Part shown: positions 1-9,900 of the stretch, piece by piece
Layout of the letters: each line of letters starts with the position of its first letter
How positions within the stretch are numbered: position 1 is the stretch's first letter
Assembly: GCA_946965045.2 (NCBI GenBank)
Contig: OX337242.1
Location: 1,488,001-1,552,000 of the forward strand
Source of the DNA: Epithemia pelagica
Taxonomy: Eukaryota; Bacillariophyta; Bacillariophyceae; Surirellales; Surirellaceae
Direction: 5' to 3'
DNA length: 64,000 nucleotides
The notes under the pieces: generated by a model
Database searches by the model: none
The model's input: only the letters and a program-made list of their open reading frames with translations
What the model was told of the DNA's origin: nothing
Translations under genes and position numbers: made by a program

Positions 1-99
1 TAGGTAAATTGAGTCTCAGGAAACTTTGTGAAATAGCCTTTCTTGGCCGTCTGCTTTGTTTCTTCCGACAACTAACAGCGGAGTAACTAGGATGCACGA

Positions 100-1705
100 T
101 CACTTAATCTCATCTGCAAGATCGGATTCGTCCACCACAATGGTTGATTCGTTGTCCACAATGGGTGATTCCATCGGTTCAAACAAAATTGTGTGATATT
201 CGTCATCGGTACTTGCGTTACCACCACTCCCATCTTGAACGGTACTTGGAGTAGTATCATTACCACCCGGTATTACAAGCCTTCGCCCAGATGGCAAAAA
301 TGGCAGGGAGTTTTGCCTTCTTGTTGCCAAGGCTTTGTTTACTTCCTCAACAATCAATTCTTTTGGATCTTCGGAACACCCGTGTATGTGTGGATCCATT
401 TGTAGGTACTCGTAACGAAGTCCTTTTCTTGGAGTCCGCCAATTGCGACTCACCAACGCCCCCACCAGGTAGAAAAAGGGCGGCATAGTCACAAACGACC
501 ACATCGATACGGCAGCGGCGCCAATCACTTGATACCCCAGCAAGCGAAACCCACCCCCTCGAAATAAGCCATTTTCAACCAAGTCCACTCCCGGCAAATC
601 TTTATCACCAAACAGTCCAACACATAATACTCCAAAGAGTCCCCCCATCCCATGGACTCCCAAGGCACCGACGGGGTCGTCTAAGCGGAAATATCTCTTG
701 ACCACAAAGTCGTTGGTAAGATTCCCCAACACCGCGGATACGGCACCAATCACTAGAGAGTCATACGTGTGTACAACTGCACATGTGGGAGAGCTGGCCA
801 CCAAGGCAGCCAAAATTCCATTTACCACGTCTCCCGGACGATAATATTTGCCACCGGTAATCCACTTGCTGTAAAACATGGCGATGATTCCCCCGCCGGA
901 CGACGCATTGATGGTGTTGACTCCAGCTCGTGCTGCAACAAGCCACTTATCATCTGTAATCCCAAAGGTGGAGCCACAGTTGAAACCAATCCATCCCCAC
1001 CAAAGCATAAACAACCCAAACAGCATACTGGTAGGAGATGATTCTTCAAAGTCCGACTCTGGTCGGGTGCCATCAAACCGTCCAACTCGGGGTCCCACAA
1101 ACAATATGGCCACCAAACCATTCATTGCACCGTGTAAATGGACTGCCGATTCACCGGCAAAATCATGAAATCCCAGCTCGGCCAACCACCCGTCGTCGGA
1201 CCATATCCAGTGCGCGCAAAAGGCGTAAATAACAACCGCATAAAAGGCAAAGGCTGAATAGACTTCGAATTTCATCCGCATGGCAATGCATCCACTCACG
1301 ATTGTCGCGGAAGTCGCTGCAAAACTTAGTTGAAACAAGTACCTCGAATACAAAACTCCAGAATCAATGGCCGAATTTGTTTGGTCCACCTCACCATCAG
1401 GGAAAAAGTCGCCCAAACCCATGAATGGATTGGATGGTGTTCCGTAGGCTATACCGTAACCCAACATATAAAACGCCAAAGCTCCGTATATAATGTCGGT
1501 CACATTTTTTAGCATGGACCGTACTGCATCCAATCTCGAGCAACCCGAACCCCGATTGCATGGTGAAAATCACAAAACTAGAAGTCAAAATCCATATTGC
1601 GTCGTCCTTCCATTGCTCATTTTCTTGGTCCGTCTTTAATAGGTCATCCAATACGGGACAGCTTTCACCCAATGCAACGCAACCATCCGTGAATTCGGCG
1701 CTCAT
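100..1705 (-). CDS. Ammonium transporter (Amt/MEP/Rh family), reading frame broken once
   Basis: Polytopic plasma-membrane channel moving ammonium into the cell. The N-terminal piece starts at the ATG at 1705 and runs through FTMQSGFGLLE, the hallmark of the first Amt helices. The remaining ~477 codons are open in another frame from about 1533 to the stop at 100. Visible family signatures are HDFAGESAVH (substrate-site Asp and first pore-histidine region), DDPVGALGVHGMGGLFG (second pore-histidine region) and a hydrophilic C-terminal tail of about 90 residues. Joining the two frames at 1530-1545 needs a one-base shift. It also leaves roughly 6-9 residues fewer than the family has between GLLE and the KN before the next helix, so coding sequence seems lost rather than spliced. 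It is either a recent pseudogene or an assembly error. Identity is secure; functionality is not. Confidence 0.88.
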
Positions 1706-2248
1706 ATCCGACTGTGTAGTCCGAGAAATGTGCAGAGAAACTAGAGACCCGAAACAAGGCTACGAAAAATTCAGCAAAAAGTATTGCCGCGGAGACGCGG
1801 CCAGTGCAACAGGCGGCAAATGATGAAGACTCTTTTTTCGTTCTCCACCAAAGCTTTGTCGATTGACTGGATTCTGAGAAGAGATGGAAAGCCCAAATGT
1901 TTTTGTTTTGTTTTTTGTTTTGTTCTTCTATTTTTCTTTGATTTTGGATGACAATAATCAAGTAGAGGAAAGAAGTGCGCGATGAGCGCGCTGCCCATTG
2001 CCCTTGCCCTCGTCACTCGTCACACGTTAAATTTCCCTATACAGATTAGAGCTATACTGATTATCATTTCTGGACATCGGAATGTCCCAGAACGATTTTG
2101 GTCATAGCATTAAATGCGTGGTATTCGAATTCGAAATTCACTCTCCGTCATTTCGGCACGACATACGAACCATCAAAGTGTCGCTTTTGCGTCGCTTTTA
2201 CAATATAGCATTTTAATAGCCGTTGTGTGACTGCCATCATGATCGTGA
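1706..2248. other. Intergenic region between divergent Amt and RCR ligase genes
   Basis: No convincing ORF. The stretch should hold both 5' ends because the flanking genes diverge. T-rich runs occur around 1900-1935. No repeat, RNA gene or clear core promoter was recognised. Confidence 0.5.
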
Positions 2249-4083
2249 ATGGGTGCCACATTTTTTTTCCATACATCATTGTTGAATGGCGAAGTAATGG
2301 AATCGTCCACTTTGGTTGAGAACACCGTGGCCATGTCATCCACTGCTGCTGCTGACCCTTCCTCACTTTCTTCTACCTCCAGTGAATCCCTTAAGGGATT
2401 TCAAGATACATCCACGGATTGTGCCATTTGTTTATGTCCGTTGGTAGATGACGGCAACAATGATGAGGCAGAAGAACTCATTACCTTATCGTGCGGACAC
2501 CGATGGCATTTGAGATGCGTCAAGGAACAGCTTGAACATGCCCAGCCATCTCCATCCAAACGATTACTTTTCACAGGATGTCAGTGCGCCAAATGTGGAT
2601 TATTTTGTGACCATCCCAAGTTGCAGCACTTGACACGAAAAACGGACTCTCTTCGAAACATGTCGATAAGTTGGTCATGGAGCAACTTCAAATTGATGCA
2701 CCAGATGTGTGGAAAAAGCATCAACAGGTTCTGGGGAGAGCAGATGAGAAGAAGGTCAAGAAAAGCTTGGAAGCCTTGATGGACGAAGGAAGGCGAACCT
2801 ATGCCTTCTTTCTCTGTTCTGCCTGTAGGCAACCATACTTTGGAGGCACGGTAGAGTGTGCTGAGTAAGAGCTTGTACTACCTGATGGTAGTAGCGAAGA
2901 TGCAGAATCTTCAAAATCTCGCTTGTGCGTGGCATGCGCCGCTCCTCATCAACCAGTTTGTCGACAACCGCTCCTTCATCGGGGACAGTTAATTTGGAAG
3001 TGTCGCTACTGTTGCCAACCCAGCCAGTTTGTATGCCTGGGTAATGTTCATTTCTGCACCAGCTGTCACGATCGATACACGGAAAAAGTACGACAAGCGC
3101 AAGAACATAACCGAGCCAACGGCAGACGACAACGAGTCACAGTTTCACTGGAACCAATCCCATGTCCTGGGGGAGATGCTTGTCCGTTTCCCAAGCCTTC
3201 CTCGTCCAATCGCCATAAAAATGGACCAACATTGGACTGCGAGCAAGTGTACGAATGCGCATGCTGTTCTACTGCAGACGAAGCTTTGTTATTGGAACAA
3301 GCAAAAGCGAAAAGTCACAATTTACTGGTCAATCCCCATGGCACCATGGGGGCACGTGGATGGACCCAACACAACCGACTCGTTTCGTGGCAAGTGGAAA
3401 GGTGCGAAATGCCACTTGTGCTCCAGGATGCTGCTGATAATGACAACTCTGAGACGGTCACTACCAACTTTGTCAGAAGTTTTCATTGGTGTGTCATGAG
3501 TCAGCGAGTCATGTTACATGAGGTGGTGCGAGATCCTTCGGTAGTGTGTTTTGAAGTTGCCGCCTACTTTATGGCGCGAACCGATTGTCCGTCGTTGTTC
3601 AAGATGGAAGTGGTAATTCTTGGCCCTCGCCGTGACCAAGACCGTCGTGGTAGAGGAACTGCGACGGGACAGCAGCAAGCTGTATTACATCGCCAATCTA
3701 CATCTCTTTTGAATGCCCCTGTCGATTCATGGGAACGTGTCTCTCTCATGATCAAGCCTCCCGTTCTCGAAGGGGCATACGAGTTGGTCATGATCCTTCA
3801 AGGCAAGGACACGCGGTTTTGGCAAGGCCAGTACGGGTCCAAAGTGACGGGTTGTTCTGTGAGAATCGTGGCCGATACAAAAGCAGAATTGAATGACCTT
3901 CTTCTTCCACCCTCCGAGAATGGCGGGAATCCTGTCAATTCCCAGATGCAAGGACGGGCGCTATGGGAACGAGATCTATTGCATGAGAGAGAACGGCAGA
4001 TCTATTCGACGTTCAGTATCTCGTGGGCAGGGGTGATGGTTGGCATCTGTGCATTATTCCTGGTATGGGCACTCATCTTCTAG
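2249..4083 (+). CDS. RCR-type E3 ubiquitin ligase with FBA-like domain and C-terminal membrane anchor (frame disrupted)
   Basis: Reading through two lesions gives one protein of about 610 residues. A RING comes first (CAICLCPL, then SCGHRWHLRC and GCQCAKCG). The tandem-cysteine domain typical of MYCBP2/PHR ligases follows (FFLCSACRQPYFGG, then WKCRYCCQPSQFVCLG and HFCTSCHD). Next is a region resembling the F-box-associated (FBA) domain (start GWTQHNRLVSWQVE, end near DTRFWQGQYGSKVTGCSVRIV), and last a single hydrophobic segment (about 4015-4080) ending four residues from the terminus region, like a tail anchor. In known RCR ligases two cysteines relay ubiquitin to Thr/Ser. FBA domains of Fbs proteins bind glycoproteins, so an ER-membrane role is an inference. 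Lesions: one base appears missing near 2655, and an in-frame TAA lies at 2866-2868 with good coding on both sides. The TAA lies in GAGTAAGAG, so a 30-nt intron (2865-2894) would also restore frame but is very short. Alternative start at 2297. Confidence 0.78.
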
Positions 4084-4803
4084 CCCCTTTCCACATTCGA
4101 ACTTCCCTGCCCATTGAACTCGCTAGCTATAAGTCTGAATCGCTTGGTTTCCATGCCTATGAATTACGAATAGAGTTAGCGGGGTATAAGGCATAACTCC
4201 CCCCGACTTTGGGGGGGGCCCAGGCAGGCGAAGGGGGAAAGGGAAGGGGAAAGGAAGGACTTGCCATAGGATGAGGGATTCCACTTCCTAACGGGAAACC
4301 GATATAACCGTCGCCACTTTTTAGTCTTGGTATATCTTGAGTACACTAATTTCTATAGTGATCATTTTTCGTGGAGGGAGTTAAATGAGGAATGACAAAC
4401 CCCCCGCGGCTGGGGTACTGGGCATAATTCGAACTTTCTAACTACCCAATCAAATCTTGCCATAAAAAAATGAGCGACAGAAACAGACAGATCCTCAGTA
4501 CCAAGCTTTCTACACAGGAATCACGTATGTATCTGGCTACGTGAAATTTGTACCGGAAAATCGCTTGATTCTCAGTATAACACAAACAGTAGTACCAAAG
4601 ACCGTGGACATCTCACCATCCACATTTCATTTCTCATAATTTGGTAACCAAAACCAGTGATTACACCGAAGACACAACACCATCATCACTCCATCCGTTC
4701 CCACCACCATAGCGTTCCCACCACCATAGCATTGCCATTGCGTTGTCATACCGTTGTCATCACCAACAACAACAACAAGCCGAAAGCCACAGCGGCACAG
4801 AAA
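4084..4803. other. Non-coding stretch with C/G-rich runs
   Basis: No credible ORF. It holds a G8 run next to CCCCCC at about 4198-4219, a purine-rich stretch at 4230-4262, and a short duplicated CCACCACCATAGC motif at 4701-4730. The last part probably includes the 5' UTR of the following plus-strand gene because a good intron donor closes it. Confidence 0.4.
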
Positions 4804-4873
4804 GTAAGTGTTTCCCTCGCCGATGGATGTGATGACAACAGTAACTAACCTTTGCTTTCTTCCATGTTTACAG
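4804..4873 (+). other. Probable 5' UTR intron
   Basis: AAA|GTAAGTG at the donor, a CTAAC branch-like motif, then a pyrimidine-rich CTTTGCTTTCTTCC and TTTACAG|G acceptor, 70 nt in all. No long ORF crosses it, so it is best explained as a leader intron of the gene starting at 5098. Confidence 0.6.
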
Positions 4874-4887
4874 GAAAAGTGGAGTGC

Positions 4888-5092
4888 AGTAAGGCCGTTC
4901 CCAAAACGGACCCGAAACCAAATCGAAAAGTAAGGCCGTTCCCAAAACGGACCCGAAACCAAATCGAAAAGTAAGGCCGTTCCCAAAACGGACCCGAAAC
5001 CAAATCGAACAGTAAGGCCGTTCCCAAAACGGACCCGAATTCATTTTTTCAGTAAGGCCGTTTTAACGGACCCGAAACCAAAGTCCGGCCAT
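4888..5092 (+). repeat. Five tandem 41-bp repeats, each with a hairpin
   Basis: Copies start at 4888, 4929, 4970, 5011 and 5051 (periods 41, 41, 41, 40). Each unit begins AGTAAGGCCGTTCCCAAAACG and contains CCGTT-CCCAA-AACGG, a perfect 5-bp stem. The last copy has changed the loop (CCGTT-TT-AACGG) but kept the stem. The array lies between the leader intron and the ATG at 5098, so it would be in the 5' UTR of that mRNA. A 42-nt version would encode a Lys/Pro-rich peptide repeat; at 41 nt the frame rotates, so it is not coding as it stands. Confidence 0.85.
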
Positions 5093-5097
5093 TAACC

Positions 5098-6525
5098 ATG
5101 GCCCGGGACCGTCGACCCAAGGCGCCTCCAAAGGCGGCCTCAACAACATCCACGGCAGCAACCGCTGCTGTGAAATCTGAATCTCGTCCCAAAAAACGGG
5201 AACAAGAGGACGATGACAACTTTTCGATCTCGACTCCTATCCCAAAAAAGAAATCCAGGACAAAAGCGCCTGTGGATTCGGAGGAGGAAGAGGAGATCGA
5301 ATTCGATGATGAAAACTCAGTCGTACCAATCGACAAACCTCCCAAAAAGAAGGGGGACTCCTCAAAAACGGCCGCCTTGAAAAAGGATGAGTCGGATGAA
5401 GAGGAAGACGACGACGAAGTCGAAGATGACTGTCCTATATTCGAGGACAAGACTCTCGCTTTGTCCAACTACCTCCCCCGCCATCGGACCAAAGTCAATA
5501 ATTTTATGAACGAAAACGTTACGGCTTCCGCGGCGATCGCATTGGCAAATGCCATTGACGAGAATGTATGGTTCCCGCTGGGTCAAACGACTCCTGGCGC
5601 GGATCTATACGGGTTCAGCCTGATTGCTCAGGCCAACAAGGTGCCGTTGAAAGAAGACGAGACGCTAGCAATGGCTATGAACAACCGCATTACGTCGTTG
5701 ATCAAGCCTTTGTACAATTTTCAGAAAATCGAAGAAGCCAAGTTTAACTTGAGCGATTACAGCATCCCCACTCCAGTGGTGGTTGTCTTCCCGAGCAAAG
5801 GCGATGCCAAATACAAAGGCTTTGCTGTTTGTGGATCATGGATCTACGTTGCCAAAGAGAAGTACACGATGGAAGCAACTCAGCAGAACTTTTTGAATCT
5901 GGGTTACATGGAAATCGTGAACGAGAAAGGCGATCGTGTTCGTCACAAACACAGCCGATCCAAATTGGAAGAGACGACAAGGCGCCTCGAACAGGCTGTC
6001 ACGAGTCTAGAGAACAGTGTCTTGGACATCAACACTGCCCATTTGGAATCGAGCATCAAAACGGAAGACACCACTCGGCGCCTCGAAGAGGCTGTCGCTG
6101 GATTGGTGTCGAGTACGAGCTCGATCTTAGAGAAGCTTGAACAAGGGACAAACAAGCCCTCCGGTTCATCTGAAGCTACTCTTGCCGAGTCTCCCGACTC
6201 TAAGGGAAAGGTTGGACCTCCTCCGGAAGCAGAAGGACCGGAACAGACCGACGAGGATATGATTCCTACCATTCCTTCTCCAGCACCGGAAGCGGAAGCG
6301 AAACCGACCCCTCCCAAACCCACGGTTATCAACATCAGCCGAGGTGAAGTTGTTCTACAGAAGGGACAAATGCTCCGTGTCCGAAAGGGCATCAGGCATT
6401 TTGCCATTGTCCCCAACAAGGACTATGTCACAAAACTCCTACAAAAAGAAGAACAACGACGCAGGGAAATGGCAAACGCCGCCCTCAACCCGAATTCACA
6501 CCATGTCCATGCGTCTCGCCGTTGA
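5098..6525 (+). CDS. Unrecognised acidic/basic nuclear-type protein, 475 aa
   Basis: Not recognised. The ATG at 5098 follows the 41-bp repeats. Residues 1-120 are low-complexity, alternating Lys/Arg clusters that look like nuclear localisation signals (KKREQE, IPKKKSR) with long Glu/Asp runs. Residues about 120-280 look folded (FEDKTLALSNYLP to GFAVCGSWIYVAKEKY). Residues 290-350 hold two near-repeats of E-[TD]-T-T-R-R-L-E-[EQ]-A-V, consistent with a short coiled coil. A Pro/Glu linker follows and a basic C-terminal block. It converges with the 1091-aa ORF on the other strand and both are bordered by hairpin repeats, so the pair may belong to one mobile element. This is an inference; no terminal repeats were found. 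Confidence 0.7.
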   Translation: MARDRRPKAPPKAASTTSTAATAAVKSESRPKKREQEDDDNFSISTPIPKKKSRTKAPVDSEEEEEIEFDDENSVVPIDKPPKKKGDSSKTAALKKDESDEEEDDDEVEDDCPIFEDKTLALSNYLPRHRTKVNNFMNENVTASAAIALANAIDENVWFPLGQTTPGADLYGFSLIAQANKVPLKEDETLAMAMNNRITSLIKPLYNFQKIEEAKFNLSDYSIPTPVVVVFPSKGDAKYKGFAVCGSWIYVAKEKYTMEATQQNFLNLGYMEIVNEKGDRVRHKHSRSKLEETTRRLEQAVTSLENSVLDINTAHLESSIKTEDTTRRLEEAVAGLVSSTSSILEKLEQGTNKPSGSSEATLAESPDSKGKVGPPPEAEGPEQTDEDMIPTIPSPAPEAEAKPTPPKPTVINISRGEVVLQKGQMLRVRKGIRHFAIVPNKDYVTKLLQKEEQRRREMANAALNPNSHHVHASRR

Positions 6526-6727
6526 AGAACGACGAAAAACCCTATCCTACTCCAATTTGTTATTGGAGTGGTATTTGTCATGCCACTCTACAAATGGGGA
6601 AGAAGATACGAGCACCATGTCCATGCGTCTCGCCGTTGAAGAACGACGAAAAACCCTATCCTACTCCAATTTGTTATTGGAGTGGTATTTGTCATGCCAC
6701 TCTACAAATGGGGAAGAAGATACGAGT
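6500..6727 (+). repeat. Two tandem 114-bp repeats with internal hairpin
   Basis: The sequence from 6500 (ACCATGTCCATGCGTC) recurs at 6614 with essentially no change over 114 bp. Each unit contains ACTCCAAT-TTGTT-ATTGGAGT, an 8-bp stem. The first copy starts inside the last codons of the 475-aa gene, in a different frame; 114 is a multiple of three and that other frame stays open across both copies (38-residue unit). Confidence 0.9.
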
Positions 6728-6891
6728 GGGGTAAACCTACTACTTGGAATTACTCTGTAAATCCTCAATACTAATATTGCTGTTTCAACACAGTCGATAT
6801 CTCTGATAGGACTTGAAATTTTTCATGTGCTTATTATATTACTGACGATGGAAACTAAAGAAGACTCTGACGAAGTGTTGATTTAGAGGGG

Positions 6892-6978
6892 CCATGTAAT
6901 CACATGGACTCCGATGAAGAAGGCAGGGCCACGTTCTCTCGTGGACTCTGAACGAAGAAGGGCCATGTACTTACATGG
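6892..6978. repeat. Three spaced hairpins with covarying stems
   Basis: CCATGT-AATC-ACATGG at 6892-6907, CCACG-TTCTCT-CGTGG at 6929-6944 and CCATGT-ACTT-ACATGG at 6963-6978, each flanked by GGG on the left and ACTC on the right. The middle copy swaps a T-A pair for C-G in the stem. The third hairpin overlaps the stop codon of the minus-strand ORF. The flanks resemble those of the 41-bp array at 4888-5092 (GGCC...GGACC). Confidence 0.8.
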
Positions 6979-9900
6979 ACTCTTCCGAACTTTGGGTCCC
7001 ATTGTTAATTCTGCGATTGGGACAACCAAGAAGATGAGGTGGGCGTCCGTTCCGATTAGGGCGTCTCACCCATTCTAAAAAAGCTTGACAGCAAATCTGT
7101 TGTTGTGCCTTGGGGCGTTTGGTACGAGCGATGTCTCTCCACGACCACGACGACGCAGATGCCTGTGAGCAAATCTCAATGGGACTCTCCCGAGTGCCCG
7201 ACATTTCAATTGCTTTCCTGACACCCTCAGGAGGAGTATATTTTACCTTATAAGGATTGGTGATCTTGACCGATGAGGGAATACCCGAAGCATCGGAGAC
7301 ACGATGCTTGGAGGCCACAGACTTTTTCGCAGGCGTCTGTTTGAATGCTTGAGAAAAAATCGACGGTGCACTCAGGACATCGATACAAACGGGCTCTTCG
7401 AAAGGATTGCCAATAGTATCCTGTGTTTTGGGTTCTTGTTGGGTTGGCACGATGGTTGCAATCTCTGCCGAAGTGTCCAATTCAATGCGATTGGTGCTGA
7501 TCGTGTCCACCTCGACACCATCACATTCCATAGAAGGTGGAAGCGAGCACGATAGCTGCGAAGGCGAGGCCGTTGGAGGAACGGACGCCCTACCCGATCG
7601 TAACTCGTGTGGCAACGGCGTTGGATTATGCCCACACGCCCGACAATAACAACGATCAGACAAAGGACTTGTCTCCACTTCGGCTTCTCTCTGGAGTTGC
7701 TCCGACAAGTACTGGGCGAAGAAACGCTCACCGTTGTCTTCGGGGAGAGGACGAGCATAGTCGAAGGGTGACACCGGATAACCAATGGATTCAGCCAATC
7801 CATTGGCGAAAGTCAAGTCACTATGATTGAAAAACTCGGGATGGTTCTTCCATCCTGAAGGAACATTGGGGCGAGAAACACTCGACTCCTCCGCCATACG
7901 GATCTTGTGACGAATCTTGGTGTTGTAACGGGCAGTGCCCACCAGATTCAATGTATCACACAGATCCGCCCTCATTCCGCAATTAGCGAAGTGGGCCAAC
8001 TGGTCGTGGTACTGCTCGACCTTGGACTCACATCGTAGCGAGATATATTCGTTGCACTCGTGTTTTGTGGAAGGTGTTGGTTTGATTACACGATAAGTTT
8101 CGTGTAAAGGCATGGCATCCTGGATGTGGACTGCGTTCTTCATCTGTTCGGTCACGGTGGTCTTCGTGTCGACAGTGAACAGCTTCTTACCAGTACTTGG
8201 ATCAGTATCGCCCTTATACTGGTCCATCCACCTCTGCAAGTTATGAGCGATCACATCCGGAGGATGTATCTGCTTCATAAGGAACTTGGAGTACTTGCGG
8301 CGGAACTCCGGTCCCGACTGCATCTCCAATATTTCAGCAGGGGAAAGAGGACCAGACCGTCCAATTTGACCCGCCTTCAATGCCTTGAGCAAGGCATTGT
8401 ATGAGTCCGGCTCGAAACCATACACGCATTCCAAGAGCTCATTAAGAGCCTTGTGGTAATGGCGATGTCCCTGGCGCATTGTTTTGATGATGCGCTGTTG
8501 GAAATGGTAGAGTCCAAGACGACCCTCCAAGGTATCTCCAAAGAGGAGTTTCCAGAACTCACACTTCTTTGGCCATGTATCGCTATACATGGAAACGGGG
8601 TTGAAACCCTTTCGACGGGCTAAACATTCAGCGGCATGAGCAAAAGACTTTGTCTTTGTGTCCTCGACACAAACGGCTGAGGCAATCTCTCCAGTCTCTG
8701 TCGCCGAATCCCAAACGGCCTTGATTCCAAGGGATTTTTTATAATTCTTGGCGACCTCCATAGTATGATCCTGGGCGAACATACTGGAGGTCGTGACGGA
8801 TTGTATCTCCCTGATACAACGATCTTTGTCCGAAACGCCATAGTTGTTGGCCGTGGAAGTCGAAGCACGGTCAAATAAATCACGGAGCGAATCTCCTGAT
8901 GGTGGGAAGGTGGGGAGATATTCGCCCGCTAACTCCGGATACAAAGGGACGCCCAAAGGGGCGTCACTTACACCAATGAGACTCTTCCATTCCGACAGAT
9001 ATTCTGTGAATCGCCGGAGATGAGTGTTGGTGATGCCAGCATAAATGGAGCGCGACAATTTGTCGGCGTTACCATATGTCAGCATGTTCTCTTCGAGTAC
9101 ATGACTGCATGCCCGGTCAAGATGGAACATCATGCCATTGTCGGCGAACTTCGGTTCGACCGGATAAGCCGACCGAACATGAATCGGAAGGGTCATGAGA
9201 ACTTTGGCAGAGTTCCCATCATATCGCATTGGGCATTTTGAACATTTGTACGACATAACAATGGCCCAGTCGGGGGGACCATTGACGTTAAAAATGGGAA
9301 ACAACTTCTTATTCTTTGAGAAGTTGCTGCGGTCTCGGCGCAATGTCCCATTATCGCAATCTGGACAGGGGATGACAATGCCAGGGAATTGGTCTTCCCA
9401 GCAAACATTGTAAATCCTCTGACCCTCAATCGAATGATAATGAGGGTCAATTGGCTGTCCATAACGGACGACCGGAATCTGGAATTCCAGTGTCTGTGGT
9501 GTGAACCAATTCTGTTCCTTGTGGTTCAATAAATGGCGGGTAACTGCCATTATTGGTAGGGGAACCCCATTCTTCTTCTCGGTTGAGGAAGAGACAAAGT
9601 CCGGGTCGGCCATTGCATCTCGCACTGCGTCGTGAAGATTTGTATGGTTGGTTCTCTGAGGAGCCACCATTTGCTGGGCGTACTCACGTACGCTCGGTTC
9701 TGCGGTCGATATGTTAAAAAAAGTCCCCGTGAAGGGCTTTTCGTTCGTAGCGGCAAGTTTCTTGTCGTTCTCTTCGGATTTCACGGTGGTTTTGTTCTTA
9801 TGCCCCTTCGTCTTTCGATTGTGGGGGCAAAGAACATGGTGTCCTCGATGCGGCTGTTTTAGCCCATTGAGTTTGGTGTAGCACATGATGCAGTCCCTCG

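Noticed and set aside
4657-4848. His-rich 63-codon ORF upstream of the 475-aa gene
   Set aside because: It has no ATG at its start and runs into a clear GTAAGT intron donor; the sequence is better read as 5' UTR with CAC repeats.
4888-5092. 41-bp repeat array as a CRISPR array
   Set aside because: Repeats abut with no unique spacers, and the surroundings are eukaryotic.
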